Part shown: positions 43,248-54,151 of the stretch, piece after piece
Numbering within the stretch: the first letter of the stretch is position 1
Layout of the letters: each line of letters opens with the position of its first letter
DNA from: Plumapathes pennacea
Taxonomy: Eukaryota > Cnidaria > Anthozoa > Antipatharia > Myriopathidae
Assembly (NCBI GenBank): GCA_964036295.1
Contig: OZ038465.1
Span: forward strand, 14,995,667 to 15,059,666
DNA length: 64,000 bases
Direction: 5' to 3'
Translations under genes and position numbers: made by a program
The notes under the pieces: model-generated
Told to the model about the DNA's origin: nothing
The model's database searches: none
Seen by the model: only the letters and a program-made list of their open reading frames with translations

Positions 43248-45747
43248 TCACTGATGGACGTCGGCTTTAAATGCAGTTTTCAATCGGAGCTTGCGCCCGG
43301 TCTTCTGCTCCAGTTTCTTCAACACCAGCTCCATTGGGCAGGCCAGAGCATAGATTGCACTGCGTGCTGTGTCAAAAAAGCAGGCGAAGAGGAGACCAAC
43401 CGCCTTGCCCTCAGAGTCAAAAATCACAGCTCCACTATCTCCTGGTGCGGCAAACGACCGTGCATCCATCGGATTTCCTTTGATAAGCAAACAATTGTGG
43501 CACCAAGCCGCCTGAAGCTCCTGTTTCTGAAAGAGAACAATGACCAGGACTTGGCATCACCCCGGGGGGGGGGGGGGGGGGGGGGGTACTCCCATACATA
43601 AGCTATACAGGTATGTGCCATCCCAAAGGGTATCATTTTCAGCATTTTAGGCCCCATCCACACTAATCTGGATAAACAAAACGCATTGAAAGTTTTCCGT
43701 CCACACTATCGTTATCGCTGTCCACATTAATACGCTGGACTGACCGAAAACGCTAAATGCCGGGATTGAGCATGCGCACAGAGATCACATGATCATCATG
43801 ACGTCAGGCGTTTTCGTAAAGCTCCGTTTTCGATGTCTACACTACAACATGAAACTGGAGTTTTTAAAAATATCCACTCTGGAAAGCGCTTTCGAAAATA
43901 TCCGCTTTCGGTCAACGAAAACGCGTCTTGGTGTGGACGGAAGGCCAAAACGGATAAATAAATATACGTTTTTAAATTTATTCGGATTAGTGTGGATGGG
44001 GCCTTTGACTGAAACAGGGAATGAATTTTGAGCCTTTGGTCTGAAATGGGGTAAAAAAAACTGTCGAAAATCTCATATTTCGGTCTGAGATAGGGTGAGG
44101 GTTTCAATCCCAGGTGGTGCACTCCCACCCAAAATTTTGAGGAGAACCCCTCCTCCCGGGGGCATCATCGGCATGGTGCTCGAGGCGATTTTTGTCGATA
44201 ATCGTGTCATTGCATTAGTTTTGCGTTTGCTACCGTGTTGGATTGGCCCGAACAGCATTTGCATGGCAGCATTCTCGCTCAATCAGAAACAAAGACAAAA
44301 CACGATTGCAAACTCAGGCAAACAAGAACATGGCGATGGCGTTTTCTCACACTGCTGATCGGCTTCTACTTCAGAGTAAAACTAAACGCAAATTACTTTG
44401 GCTCTGATTGATCGAAAGATTTGGTTTGGGGTTTTGAAAGCTGCACTATCAGGAACAGAAGCGTTTTAAAAACGCAATTTTTAAGAAACCATTATTCTGT
44501 CATTATTTTTTATAACTACTGCACCTTGCATAAATTTTTGATAGTAAGAAGTAGAATATAATTATAACGTACCAGACTTTCATCTGTTTGGACATCCGCC
44601 CCAGGTGGTGTTCCCTCCTGCTCTTGCTCCGTCTCGTAGTACGGTAAACACTTTGCTTCCTTTCTACAACAGATGCACTCACAAAATGTTTTCAAACTTG
44701 GCGCGTCCGCTGATCGTGCTTTCATTTTTTTAGCACACGACTCGCAAAGATATTGCGGATGGAAATCATGCATCTGGCACTTTTCTATCTTCCGACAAAA
44801 GTTACACAGTCTTCGGTCAGGCAAACCGGTTTCTGCACCATTCCAAGCGATGCTCCTTTTCTCGGCACAAGATTCACAAATGTCATGTCGGAGAGCATGA
44901 TGAAGGAAACACTCAGCTTGCAAACTACAACGAGTACAGTTTCCAATCTCAGACTCACCATTCACCCCCAGTCCTTCAAGGCAGGATGTACAATAAAATC
45001 GAGGCAGGGCGACGTGAAAAATCGACTTGGCAGGCTTGCTGCATCCAGAATTAATGTTACTGTATTGTTGCCCATGCAGAAACATGTCTCGGCTTAAAAC
45101 GAAGCCTTTAGTGTTTTCAGTCGTTCTTCCACACTTGCGTACTGCTTTACCACTAACTATCTCGCTCAACTTCAGGCATTCACCTAAAGGTGTCTTTGGA
45201 CCAGAGGCGAGCTTAACCGGTCCATTCCACTGAATCTCCGGCACCTCTAGTTTGGCAATCCCCGCGTCAATGTAAAACGCTTCATCCACTCTATCCATTC
45301 CATTTATTTTCACATTACCTTTAAGCCCATCTGCGTATGTTGCGATTTTTCTGGGCTGCTCTTCGTAAACCTCGAGGAAATCTTCCTTCAATCTTGACAG
45401 CTTTGTCCGCCGTCCCTCCAGCGGTCCGAGAAGCTCGCTATTTCTCGTGCAAAAATCATTCAGTTCTTTCCACAGTCGCTCTTTGTGCCACTGATCGTAA
45501 TCGTCAAGCCTAGTGCTTACTCTCTTTTCCTTCACCTTCTTGAAATCCGTTGCAAATCGTTCTTTGTAATCGTCCAAGATTTTCTCCAATGCTCTGACAT
45601 TGTCACGTAACGACGGCTGAACAATCGACGTGTATCCTTCTTCCTGTGTGCAGCGCAGGACATGATAGCAAGAGAGGGCAAATACGTCCCCTGTCTCGTC
45701 TTCAATCAATGCACCCAGGCTTCCTGCTGCGCTAATTCCCTTACAAC
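43248..45747 (-). CDS. Trypsin-like peptidase with zinc-finger insert, copy 2 (5'-truncated)
   Basis: Exons 45747-44573 and 43526-43248 join in phase 0 and are both fully open. They encode the whole interrupted protease domain: His in ALSCYHV, Asp in YIDAGIAKL, GRTTENTKGF, the zinc-finger-like modules, and Ser in APGDSGAV. The upstream acceptor (TTTCAG, phase 1) is intact, but the linker and DED exons expected next are absent: 45.85-46.34 kb is a MITE and the copy-3 flank starts by 46.76 kb. It is very close to copy 3. Without a new 5' exon it has no start codon, so it may be a pseudogene. Odd feature: the coding parts show no stop or frameshift, so the truncation is recent or an unseen first exon is used. 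Confidence 0.72.
43563..43586. repeat. Poly-G tract
   Basis: About 23 G residues; the same place in copy 3 (48340-48350) is only CCCGGGTGGGGGG. Likely a collapse-prone assembly position. Confidence 0.9.
43650..44003. mobile_element. MITE with GGCCCCATCCACACTAATC ends (copy 2 intron)
   Basis: Inverted ends GGCCCCATCCACACTAATC(T/C)GGATAAA on both sides and CGTTTTCG-rich subrepeats inside. It is nested in a larger symmetric block (43587-44150). It is carried by both peptidase copies 2 and 3 in the same intron but not copy 1. Confidence 0.82.
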
Positions 45748-45849
45748 CTGAAATGATAAAACAGGAAACGCTCTAAAAGAGGAAAAAGCTTCAACACCAT
45801 AAGCCCAACCTGAAATTCCTTGAAGGGATTCGGTCATGAGCTGCGCATG

Positions 45850-46337
45850 CGCATAGGCTAAAGCCCCACGCACATGAGCAAGTTTTGTATCACAAGTTTT
45901 TTTTGCTCGTGTGCACGAGAAAATTTGGCCAAATTTACTATGCCAAATGCATTTGATGAAAAGCTTGCGTGCTAGCTTTTTTATGACAAGGAAAAATTGT
46001 CACATGTGAAATTTTCTCGTGTACACAAAAACGTGTGAAAGTTTTTCGAAATACTTTAGTTTCCAAGTCTCTATTTGCGAGCGTGTTCGCATGGTCAAGA
46101 TGGCGGCGTCCACAACATTGACAACAAAGTATTTGAATTGGTCAAATAATCAAATGAGCCTCTTACTGGAGGCTTTGAGATCACACGAAAAGTTTACATA
46201 ATACCAAGTCAGAAGGAAAAGAAAACGAAAGTTTGTCAAAAAAACTTGTCAAAGAAAAGTTGCTCGACCGTATACACGGGCAAATCATTTGTCACAGAGA
46301 ACTTGTCATAGAAAACTTGCTCCTGTGCATGGGGCTG
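45850..46337. mobile_element. MITE with AAAGCCCCACGCACATGAGCAAG ends
   Basis: Inverted terminal blocks of about 60 bp (AAGTTTTGTATCACAAGTTTT and AAAACTTGCTCCTGTGCATGGGGCT). A left-half copy is at 21470-21720 at the equivalent place of peptidase copy 1, suggesting an insertion older than the duplications. Confidence 0.75.
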
Positions 46338-46817
46338 AACGTTTTCAAGTTTAAATAATGGCGGATGAAGCAAAGTGGAGCTCGAGCACAACAAAGTACA
46401 AATTGCGTCACGTCGTTTGTCTTAAAGCTGAGATACATTATCAGGAAGGAAAAGCAAAGTTCACTTGGTGGAAATCGAGCAGTCGCCAAGGCAAATTTCA
46501 TCGTTTCTAAATAAAATTGCCGAAATGTTTTGCTTGTCACGGGCGCTGCAATGGAAATGATAATTTTCGCAAGTTACATGAGGACTGCTGTGTTTTAAAA
46601 TCATTGACGACGGCAAGTTATGCTAGCCATATCCTTGTGTGTATTACTGACTGTATCACTTGAAGAAATATAGAAGCCTGCTGTTCTTGTTTATGCTATG
46701 GGCCAGTGAATTTTACATGAACCCAATGAATAACTTTCTGTCGACAGTTTCAGCTGGTGCTTCACTTCAAGCATAGCAGTTACCAAAATTGGTAGCGCAA
46801 AAAGTACAATCTTGTAC

Positions 46818-47781
46818 ATCCTTCTCAAAATGTTTTGGAAGAGTAGGTTATTTGCTAGGAGGAGTAGGCTTGGTTGAGTGCCGAAGGCACGAATTGCTAG
46901 GGGGGTCCGGGGGCATGCTCCCCCGGGAAAATTTTGAAATTTAGGCTCTCTTAAATGCCGTGTCCAGCATTTGTGAGCACTTTTTTCAGATGTTTAAATG
47001 TTTCAATCATGTCTTTTTACTATATTCTAAATCAAGTATAAACGATAATTGACAAATGTGGTTTTTTCCACTACAGGACTTCAGCCTTCTCAAAACCAGC
47101 AGGCCAGGAAAGAAACACAATGAGAATAAAGTTAACATATTTGAGTGTTGAACTAACTCGATGACTGGTTCAGCATTAGGCCCGAAAAACTGTGCATTAC
47201 CCGGATTGTACTGACAGAAATTACCGAGACGTATTCGGAAATCAATACAAAATGAAATCCGAGTAAACTGCTCAGAGCGTGCATTCAGTAAATGAATGTA
47301 AATCTGTAGATATGTCATACGCGAAGTATTCCTTCCTTTCTTGGCGCTTTAGCGAAAAATGTTGTTATCTTCGTTCCTGTTCGCTTCTCTCTCTCCCGCC
47401 GCCCGCAGTCGTTTAAGTCAGCACATTGCTTCGCAACAAAGCCATTGTGAAATCAAAGCCATTGTGCAAAAACCAGCCACCATTCAAAATGGCGGTAAAG
47501 AAGTGACGTTGCCCAGATATTTCGAAACTGCACTTGTTTTTCAGTAAAATCATGGTGATTTATTTACTGGAGTGAATTTGCCTGACGATAAGCAGTTACC
47601 TGGATCCAGACACATGATTCTATGTGAGTTTGGACTCAACGCATCTCTCAGAAAATCAGCATCTGCTTGACTGCGTGTTTATAAGAAATTGTTGTTGTTA
47701 GAAATTGACGTGACGGAAGCGGTCAAAGTATCAGACGAGGCGGCTCAATGAGCCGCCGACCGCCTGGTTTTGAGAAGGCTG
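46818..47781. mobile_element. Inserted element with CCTTCTCAAAA ends
   Basis: It starts CATCCTTCTCAAAATG and ends CCTGGTTTTGAGAAGGCTG. On each side is CTTGTA, and the flanking DNA is continuous with 42975-43000 (GTACAATCTTGTAATGTGATG), so this is a clean insertion into the 3' flank of peptidase copy 3. Inside are the GGCGGCTCAATGAGCCGCC palindrome (47739-47757) and CTCCCCCGGG motifs. No transposase seen. Confidence 0.78.
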
Positions 47782-48030
47782 CTTGTAATGTGATGATAAT
47801 GCATTCATCATCAATATATCATATGGCTTGTAGTGTTTGCGGTAACTTCGGTTTCCCAACGATTCGCAAAATAAATCCTCAAAAACTGTTTCTATGAAAA
47901 ATGTCTGACACCCCACACCAACCTGCAATGCTTTGCTGTCATTGACGTTGCGTTACAAGTTGCAGGAGAAAAACAAGTACCTCGTGTAACAGGAAACAGC
48001 CCATTCAGGAAGAGCAAGACACGCGGCACA

Positions 48031-51000
48031 TCACTTATGGACGTCGGCTTCAAATTCAGTTTTCAGTCGGAGCTTGCGCCCGGTCTTCTCCTCCAGTTTC
48101 TTCAACACCAGCTCCATGGGGCAGGCCAGAGCATAGATTGCACTGCGTGTTGTGTCAAAAAAGCAAGCGAAGAGGAGACCAACCGCCTTGCCCTCAGAGT
48201 CAAAAATCACAGCTCCACTATCTCCTGGTGCGGCAAACGACCGTGCATCCGTCGGATTTCCTTTGATAAGCAAACAATTGTGGCACCAAGCCGCCTGAAG
48301 CTGTTTCTGAAAAAGAACAATGAACAGGACTTGGCATCACCCGGGTGGGGGGTACTCCCATACATAAGCTATACAGGTATGTGCCATCCCAAAGGGTATC
48401 ATTTTCAGCATTTTAGGCCCCATCCACACTAATCTGGATAAATTTGAAAACGGAGTTTTCAAACAAAAACGCATCGAAAGTTTTCAGTCCACACTATCGT
48501 TTTCGCTGTCCACATTAATACGCTGGACTGACCGAAAACGCTAAATGCCGGGATTGAGCATGCGCACAGAGATAACATGATCATCATGACGTCAGGTGTT
48601 TTCTTAAAGCTCCGTTTTCGCCGTCCACACTACAATGTGAAACTGGAGTTTTCGAAAATATCCACTCTGGAGAGCGTTTTCAAAAATATCCGTTTTCGGT
48701 CACCGAAAACGCGTCTTGGTGTGGACGGGAGTCCAAAACGGATAAATAAATAAATATAGGTTTTCAAATTTATTCGGATTAGTGTGGATGGGGCCTTTGA
48801 CTGAAACAGGGAATGAATTTTGAGCCTTTGGTCTGAAATGGGGTAAAAAAAAAAAACTGTCGAAAATCGCATATTTTGGTCTGAGATAGGGTGAGGGTTT
48901 CAATCCCAGGTGGTGCACTCCCACCCAAAATTTTGAGGGGAACCCCTCCTCCCGGGGCATCATCGGCATGGTGCTCGAGGCGATTTTTGTCGATAATCGT
49001 GTCATTGCATTAGTTTTGCGTTTGCTACCGTGTTGGATTGGCCCGAACAGCATTTACATGGCAGCATTCTCGCTCAATTAGAAACAAAGACAAAACACGA
49101 TTGCAAACTCAGGCAAACAAGAACATGGCGATGGCGTTTTCTCACACTGCTGATCGGCTTCTACTTCAGAGTAAAACTAAACGCAAATTACTTTGGCTCT
49201 GATTGATCGAAAGATTTTCGGCGTATTAAACTAATTTGGTTTGGGGTTTTGAAAGCTGCACTATCGTTTGAAAACGATGCCATTTTACCTCCCGTTTTTA
49301 CTATTTGCACGAAACAGGAACGGAAGCGTTTTAAAAACGCAATTTTTAAGAAACCATTGCTCTATCATTATTTTTTATAACTACTGCACCTTGCATAAAT
49401 TTCTGATAGTAAGAAGTAGAATATAATTATAACGTACCAGACTTTCATCTGTTTGGACATCCGCCCCAGGTGGTGTTCCCTCCTGCTCTTGCTCCGTCTC
49501 GTAGTACGGTAAACACTTTGCTTCCTTTCTACAACAGATGCACTCACAAAATGTTTTCAAACTTGGCGCGTCCGCTGATCGTGCTTTCATTTTTTTGGCA
49601 CACGACTCGCAAAGATATTGCGGATGGAAATCATGCATCTGGCACTTTTCTATCTTCCGACAAAAGTTACACAGTCTTCGGTCAGGCAAACCGGTTTCTG
49701 CACCATTCCAAGCAATGCTCCTTTTCTCGGCACAAGATTCACAAATGTCATGTCGGAGAGCATGATGAAGGAAACACTCAGCTTGCACACTACAACGAGT
49801 ACAGTTTCCAATCTCAGACTCACCATTCACCCCCAGTCCTTCAAGGCAGGATGTACAATAAAATCGAGGCAGGGCGACGTGAAAAATCGACTTGGCAGGC
49901 TTGCTGCATCCAGATTTAATGTTACTGTATTGTTGCCCATGCAGAAACATGTCTCGGCTTAAAACGAAGCCTTTAGTGTTTTCAGTCGTTCTTCCACACT
50001 TGCGTACTGCTTTACCACTAACTATCTCGCTCAACTTCAGGCATTCACCTAAAGGTGTCTTTGGACCAGAGGCGAGCTTAACCGGTCCATTCCACTGAAT
50101 CTCCGGCACCTCTAGTTTGGCAATCCCCGCGTCAATGTAAAACGCTTCATCCACTCTATCCATTCCATTTATTTTCACATTACCTTTAAGCCCATCTGCG
50201 TATGTTGCGATTTTTCTGGGCTGCTCTTCGAAAACCTCGAGGAAATCTTCCTTCAGTCTTGACAGCTTTGTCCGCCGTCCCTCCAGCGGTCCTAGAAGCT
50301 CGCTATTTCTCGTGCAAAAATCATTCAGTTCTTTCCACAGTCGCTCTTTGTGCCACTGATCGTAATCGTCAAGCCCAGTGCTTACTCTCTTTTCCTTCAC
50401 CTTTTTGAAATCCGTTGCGAATCGTTCTTTGTAATCGTTCAAGATTTTCTCCAATGCTCTGACATTGTCACGTAACGACGGCTGAACAATCGACGTGTAT
50501 CCTTCTTTTTGAGTGCCGCGCAGGACATGATAGCAAGAGAGGGCAAATACGTCCCCTGCCACGGCCTCGTCTTCAAGGAATGCACCCAGGCTTCCAGCTG
50601 TGCTAACTCTCTCATAACCTGAAATGATAAAACAGAAAACGCTGTAAAAAAGGAAAAAGATTTAACACGATAAGCCAAGTAGTGGCTCATTGAACCTAAA
50701 CTTCCTTAAATTCACGTAAGTTGCGAAGCAGTACATTAGTAGAGTTGGGCCTGAAACGTCGAACTTCACATGAATGGAATACAATGCAAATGAGCAAAAT
50801 CTATCAGTAAATAAATTCAGCCAATTTACATTGTATTCAACATATGTGAAGTTCAATGTTTGAAACAGGCCTTAGCTCAGTTTTGGCCTCACATTGAAAT
50901 CTCCCAGAACCACCACAAAACAGTCAGTGGTAGATGATTGTGTTGCGGGAACAAAGCAAGGAGAAATCGGTTGGTTGGAGGCAGATATAGACCGAGGGGC

Positions 51001-53867
51001 GCAAATCTGCTGCTACACTGGAATGTAAAAACACTCATTCCTAAGTGAGTGTAGCCTTCGCTTACCCTTTGGCTGGTATTATAAATGTTTGGTAGAACCT
51101 TTCTCTACCATGATGTATTGTACCCTGGGTGCCAGAGGTTTCTCGCTGTTGGAAGCTCTGAGCTGCGCGGCCACGGAGGAGGGTCCATGGTTTGGCCCCC
51201 AGCCCTATGCAGCCGTGCAGCTCGGAGCTTCCAAGAGTGAGAAACCTCTGGCACCCAGGGTCTGTGTACTGTCAACAAACTGTATTTATTCAAACTCACG
51301 GTCAGGCAATAATTCCTTTTGTGAAATCAGTGGAGACTTTCAATGCTTGGTTCAGTTAACTTGGCCTGACTACACTTGCAAGAGCCAGTGGTATTTCCAC
51401 TTCGGCGAATAATTGTTAAATGTGGTATTTCTAGTCATTTATATAAATGCAGATAGCAAGAAAGTTATCTACTTTACCTATGCTGACTCCGAGCTTCAGT
51501 GGGCTCTGAGACTCTTGAGTAACCAGTATGCTTTGATCATCATTACACTCCAACCAAAATCCCTCCAGGACATCAACAGGAAATCCTGCTATTGTGCAAG
51601 GTATCCTGTACTCCCCCCATGGAATGTTTCCTTTACCAAGAACGTACACCGCAATACAAGGAGTGCTGCTCTGTGTAAAATCTTTGACCTTTAATGATGG
51701 GAAGACACCAGTGATGTTGCTGTGCTGAGAAAACAGAGCAAGGTTCTTCTTGATGGCTACGGCTATCTCAGCAGATTCTGTTGTTATAACGGTCTTGAAG
51801 CCTGATGGATAAGACACACATGGCACGTGGACAGGATCATTAAAAAGATCAACCCATTCCAGCTTCACACCCAGTGGACTGAATCGTTTCTCTGCCTCTT
51901 CCTTTAAAGATTCTGATATTCCATCATTACCAGGACAGATGTAGAATGTGACCACCTTGGGACTGGCTCCCTTTCCATACACCAAGACACGAATGCACTC
52001 TTTGTGACGAGCTGCAAATTCTGCAACCTCTTTACGTAGGGGGTAAACACCTGAAAGATTAGGCAAAACTATTAATGTCAATAAATCAATCAACCAATCA
52101 ATAAGAAAATCAACAACACAGAATTTTTCATGCATGACCATTTATGATATGACAACAGTGAATCAGATTATGCACATGAACTGTAGTCATGTCTTCAGCC
52201 CATTACAGTAAAATGTATGTGAGCAAAACCTCGTTATAATGAAACCTTGTTACAACCTTGTGTATAATGAACATATTTTCCCAGTCCCTTGGCTTTCATT
52301 GTATCAAGGTTTCAGTGTGTTTTGGTTTTGCATTTGCCATGCTGTTGGAATGGTCCAAACAAGTACTGCAGCACTTTTGGCAAGTGTAGTTTACAGTGTC
52401 AAAGTACAAACTTCTCTGTAGTGCGTGTACCACTCAACCGTACCACTCGCAGCATCAGTCCGACATCCAGTCACCTGACAGCGCAAATTATCCTTTAAAT
52501 TTATTTCCGATTTCTAAAAGAACTGTGGTCAGCATACGAGACCAATATTTATACTTAATTTCACTCAATGTGGTGGCCATCTTGGATTTTTATGATGAGG
52601 AGGCCTGGGAAAGAGCGTTACAGACAGACGAACGGAAGTGGCTTAGTGTATTATTATATAGATTGAATTTGACTGAAGCACGATGAATTGGCACAACTTT
52701 GATTAAATTGGCACAACTTTGATTCAGACATCGAACTGAATTTACCATTCCACCAAACTTAAGAAATTTAGCTTGAGGCTTTTCCAGTTGTTTGTAGGGA
52801 TTTCAGGAGCTCAGATTTGAAATTTATGCTTTCATACGTTATTTATAGTAAATATGTCATGCATTTGGTGTCTGAATCACAGCTGTGCAAAAGTTGTGTA
52901 GCATGGCAGAGCTTGTTGAACTTAATGCTTAGTTGAAGTTAATTGAAACATTTGATTCAGACGTTGTGCTATAGCAATAATAATATTGTTTACCAACATT
53001 TCTTTTGTTATTGTATTTTTGCCAATTGTAAAACAAAAGAACTCTTTGCTTTAACAGCCAATATATCTCTGGTTGACACATTAAGAGGTTTCCTGCTGTA
53101 AATTTGAGCACTGCACACAAAAAGTCTGTATGAGAAAAAGAAGCACCATTTCTGTGATCTATTTTGATTTCCTAGTTTGACTATGTAAGATGATCACGTG
53201 CGAGTAACACCAAAAATACTCAAGAGCGTAAGCCGGGAAGATGTGAGTGCTTTTTGTTGCCTTCCTAGCTCAAAATGTGCAATAATAAGTGCGTTATCAT
53301 TGCAAAAGAAGAGTTTGACCTCCTGTTTCTTAGAGAGTTTTGGGAATTATTTTTTGGTGTTACAGTGAAAGATGCTTGGCATCAAGGATCTTAAGAAAGT
53401 GGCAAAAAATTCTCAATAATTGATTGATAATTATTGCAAATAAATTGTGTTGGTACAAGAATTGTTTCGTTTTACCGTGATCATTACTCAAGTTTACAGC
53501 GGAACTCACTTAATAACAATTAGGTGACTCCAGCTCGACTCTAGCATCGACTCTTATACATACCATATATTGGGGTTGCATCTTGAGGTGAATCATTTTG
53601 CTTGGATAAAACCTGAAAGAGGTGCTGATTCTGGATTACATCTTCTGACAAATCCTGGCGCCCGACTGCATCAAACGCTTTCTTCAAGTATTCTGGAGTC
53701 AGCTTCCGAACTTGTTCCAGCGCGAGGAATAACTCGTGGGGCTGCTTCATCTTCTCACTCAACCCATGTGGAACATCATCCACTAAAAGATACTTCAGTT
53801 CATTAAACTGCTTCTCATTCACATTCTTGGAAAGTTGCAGGACGTACATGCGAAGTTCTACACTCAT
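48031..53867 (-). CDS. DED-containing trypsin-like peptidase with zinc-finger insert, complete gene (4 exons, 777 aa)
   Basis: Exons 53867-53564, 52050-51478, 50618-49438 and 48306-48031 join in frame (phases 1,1,0) from ATG to TGA. Residues 1-75: DED (LKYLLVDDV, HELFLALEQ, FDAVGRQDL). About 103-285: a two-part conserved linker (RVLVYGKGASPKVVTFYIC; then TPCIAVYVLGKGNIPWGE and FPVDVLEGFWL). From about 288: a chymotrypsin-like fold (GVSIG, GSLGAFL) with His323 (ALSCYHV), Asp455 (YIDAGIAKL), the strand KCGRTTENTKG and Ser716 (APGDSGAVIF). A charged helical insert fills 342-445. Between GRTT and Ser lie three modules: C565/C568/C574/H577/C585/C588, C609/C612/C618/H621/C629/C632, and C652/C655/C661/Y664/C694/C697, the last split by intron 3. 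No signal peptide, so cytosolic. I infer a DED-recruited protease in cell death or immunity; substrate unknown. Confidence 0.86.
48416..48795. mobile_element. MITE with GGCCCCATCCACACTAATC ends (copy 3 intron)
   Basis: Same element and position as 43650-44003, in the last intron of the complete peptidase gene. Confidence 0.82.
50745..50872. mobile_element. Hairpin MITE (GGCCTGAAACGTCGAACTTCACATG)
   Basis: Inverted arms of about 45 bp around an AT-rich loop; the same family as 22146-22247 and in the same intron of the paralogous gene. Confidence 0.75.
51113..51263. mobile_element. Hairpin MITE (ACCCTGGGTGCCAGAGG family)
   Basis: Near-perfect inverted ends ACCCTGGGTGCCAGAGGTTTCTC enclose a GC-rich centre with CCCCCAGCCCTATGCAGC. 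A diverged copy is at 12858-13008 in the DED-UBL gene. Confidence 0.8.
52340..52672. repeat. Interspersed element (TATTATTATATAGA end)
   Basis: Partial relative of 14412-15049, sharing the TCAAAGTACAAAC block and the 3' end. It lies in intron 1 of the complete peptidase gene. Confidence 0.5.
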
Positions 53868-54151
53868 TTTCTCTTGACTGTGTTGGTTATCGCTCCTCTA
53901 AATTGGAAAGGACATTCTTCGAAACGACTGTAACAACAAGACGTCCATGAGACACCAAAAGGCTGCCCTAACGTTCCCGGCCATACGCGTGTTACCGTTT
54001 AAAGTACTTTTCGTCCAAGACATGGAAACCGAATTGTCCGGTAAAAATATGGCGGACGTGGCCTGACGGTCGGGAAACGAATTCCCACGTAAGAATGGTT
54101 ACCCCTCCCCGCAGTCTGATTATATTATGTCAGCGGTCGTCAATAGGAATT
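53868..54151. promoter_or_regulatory. Upstream region of the DED-peptidase gene (promoter expected)
   Basis: This is the only unique sequence between the start codon at 53867 and the inverted-repeat element at 54152, so the core promoter should lie here or in an upstream non-coding exon. I see no TATA box at a convincing distance. It shares no obvious sequence with the region upstream of the DED-UBL gene (16384 onwards), although the two DED exons are almost identical. Confidence 0.3.
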
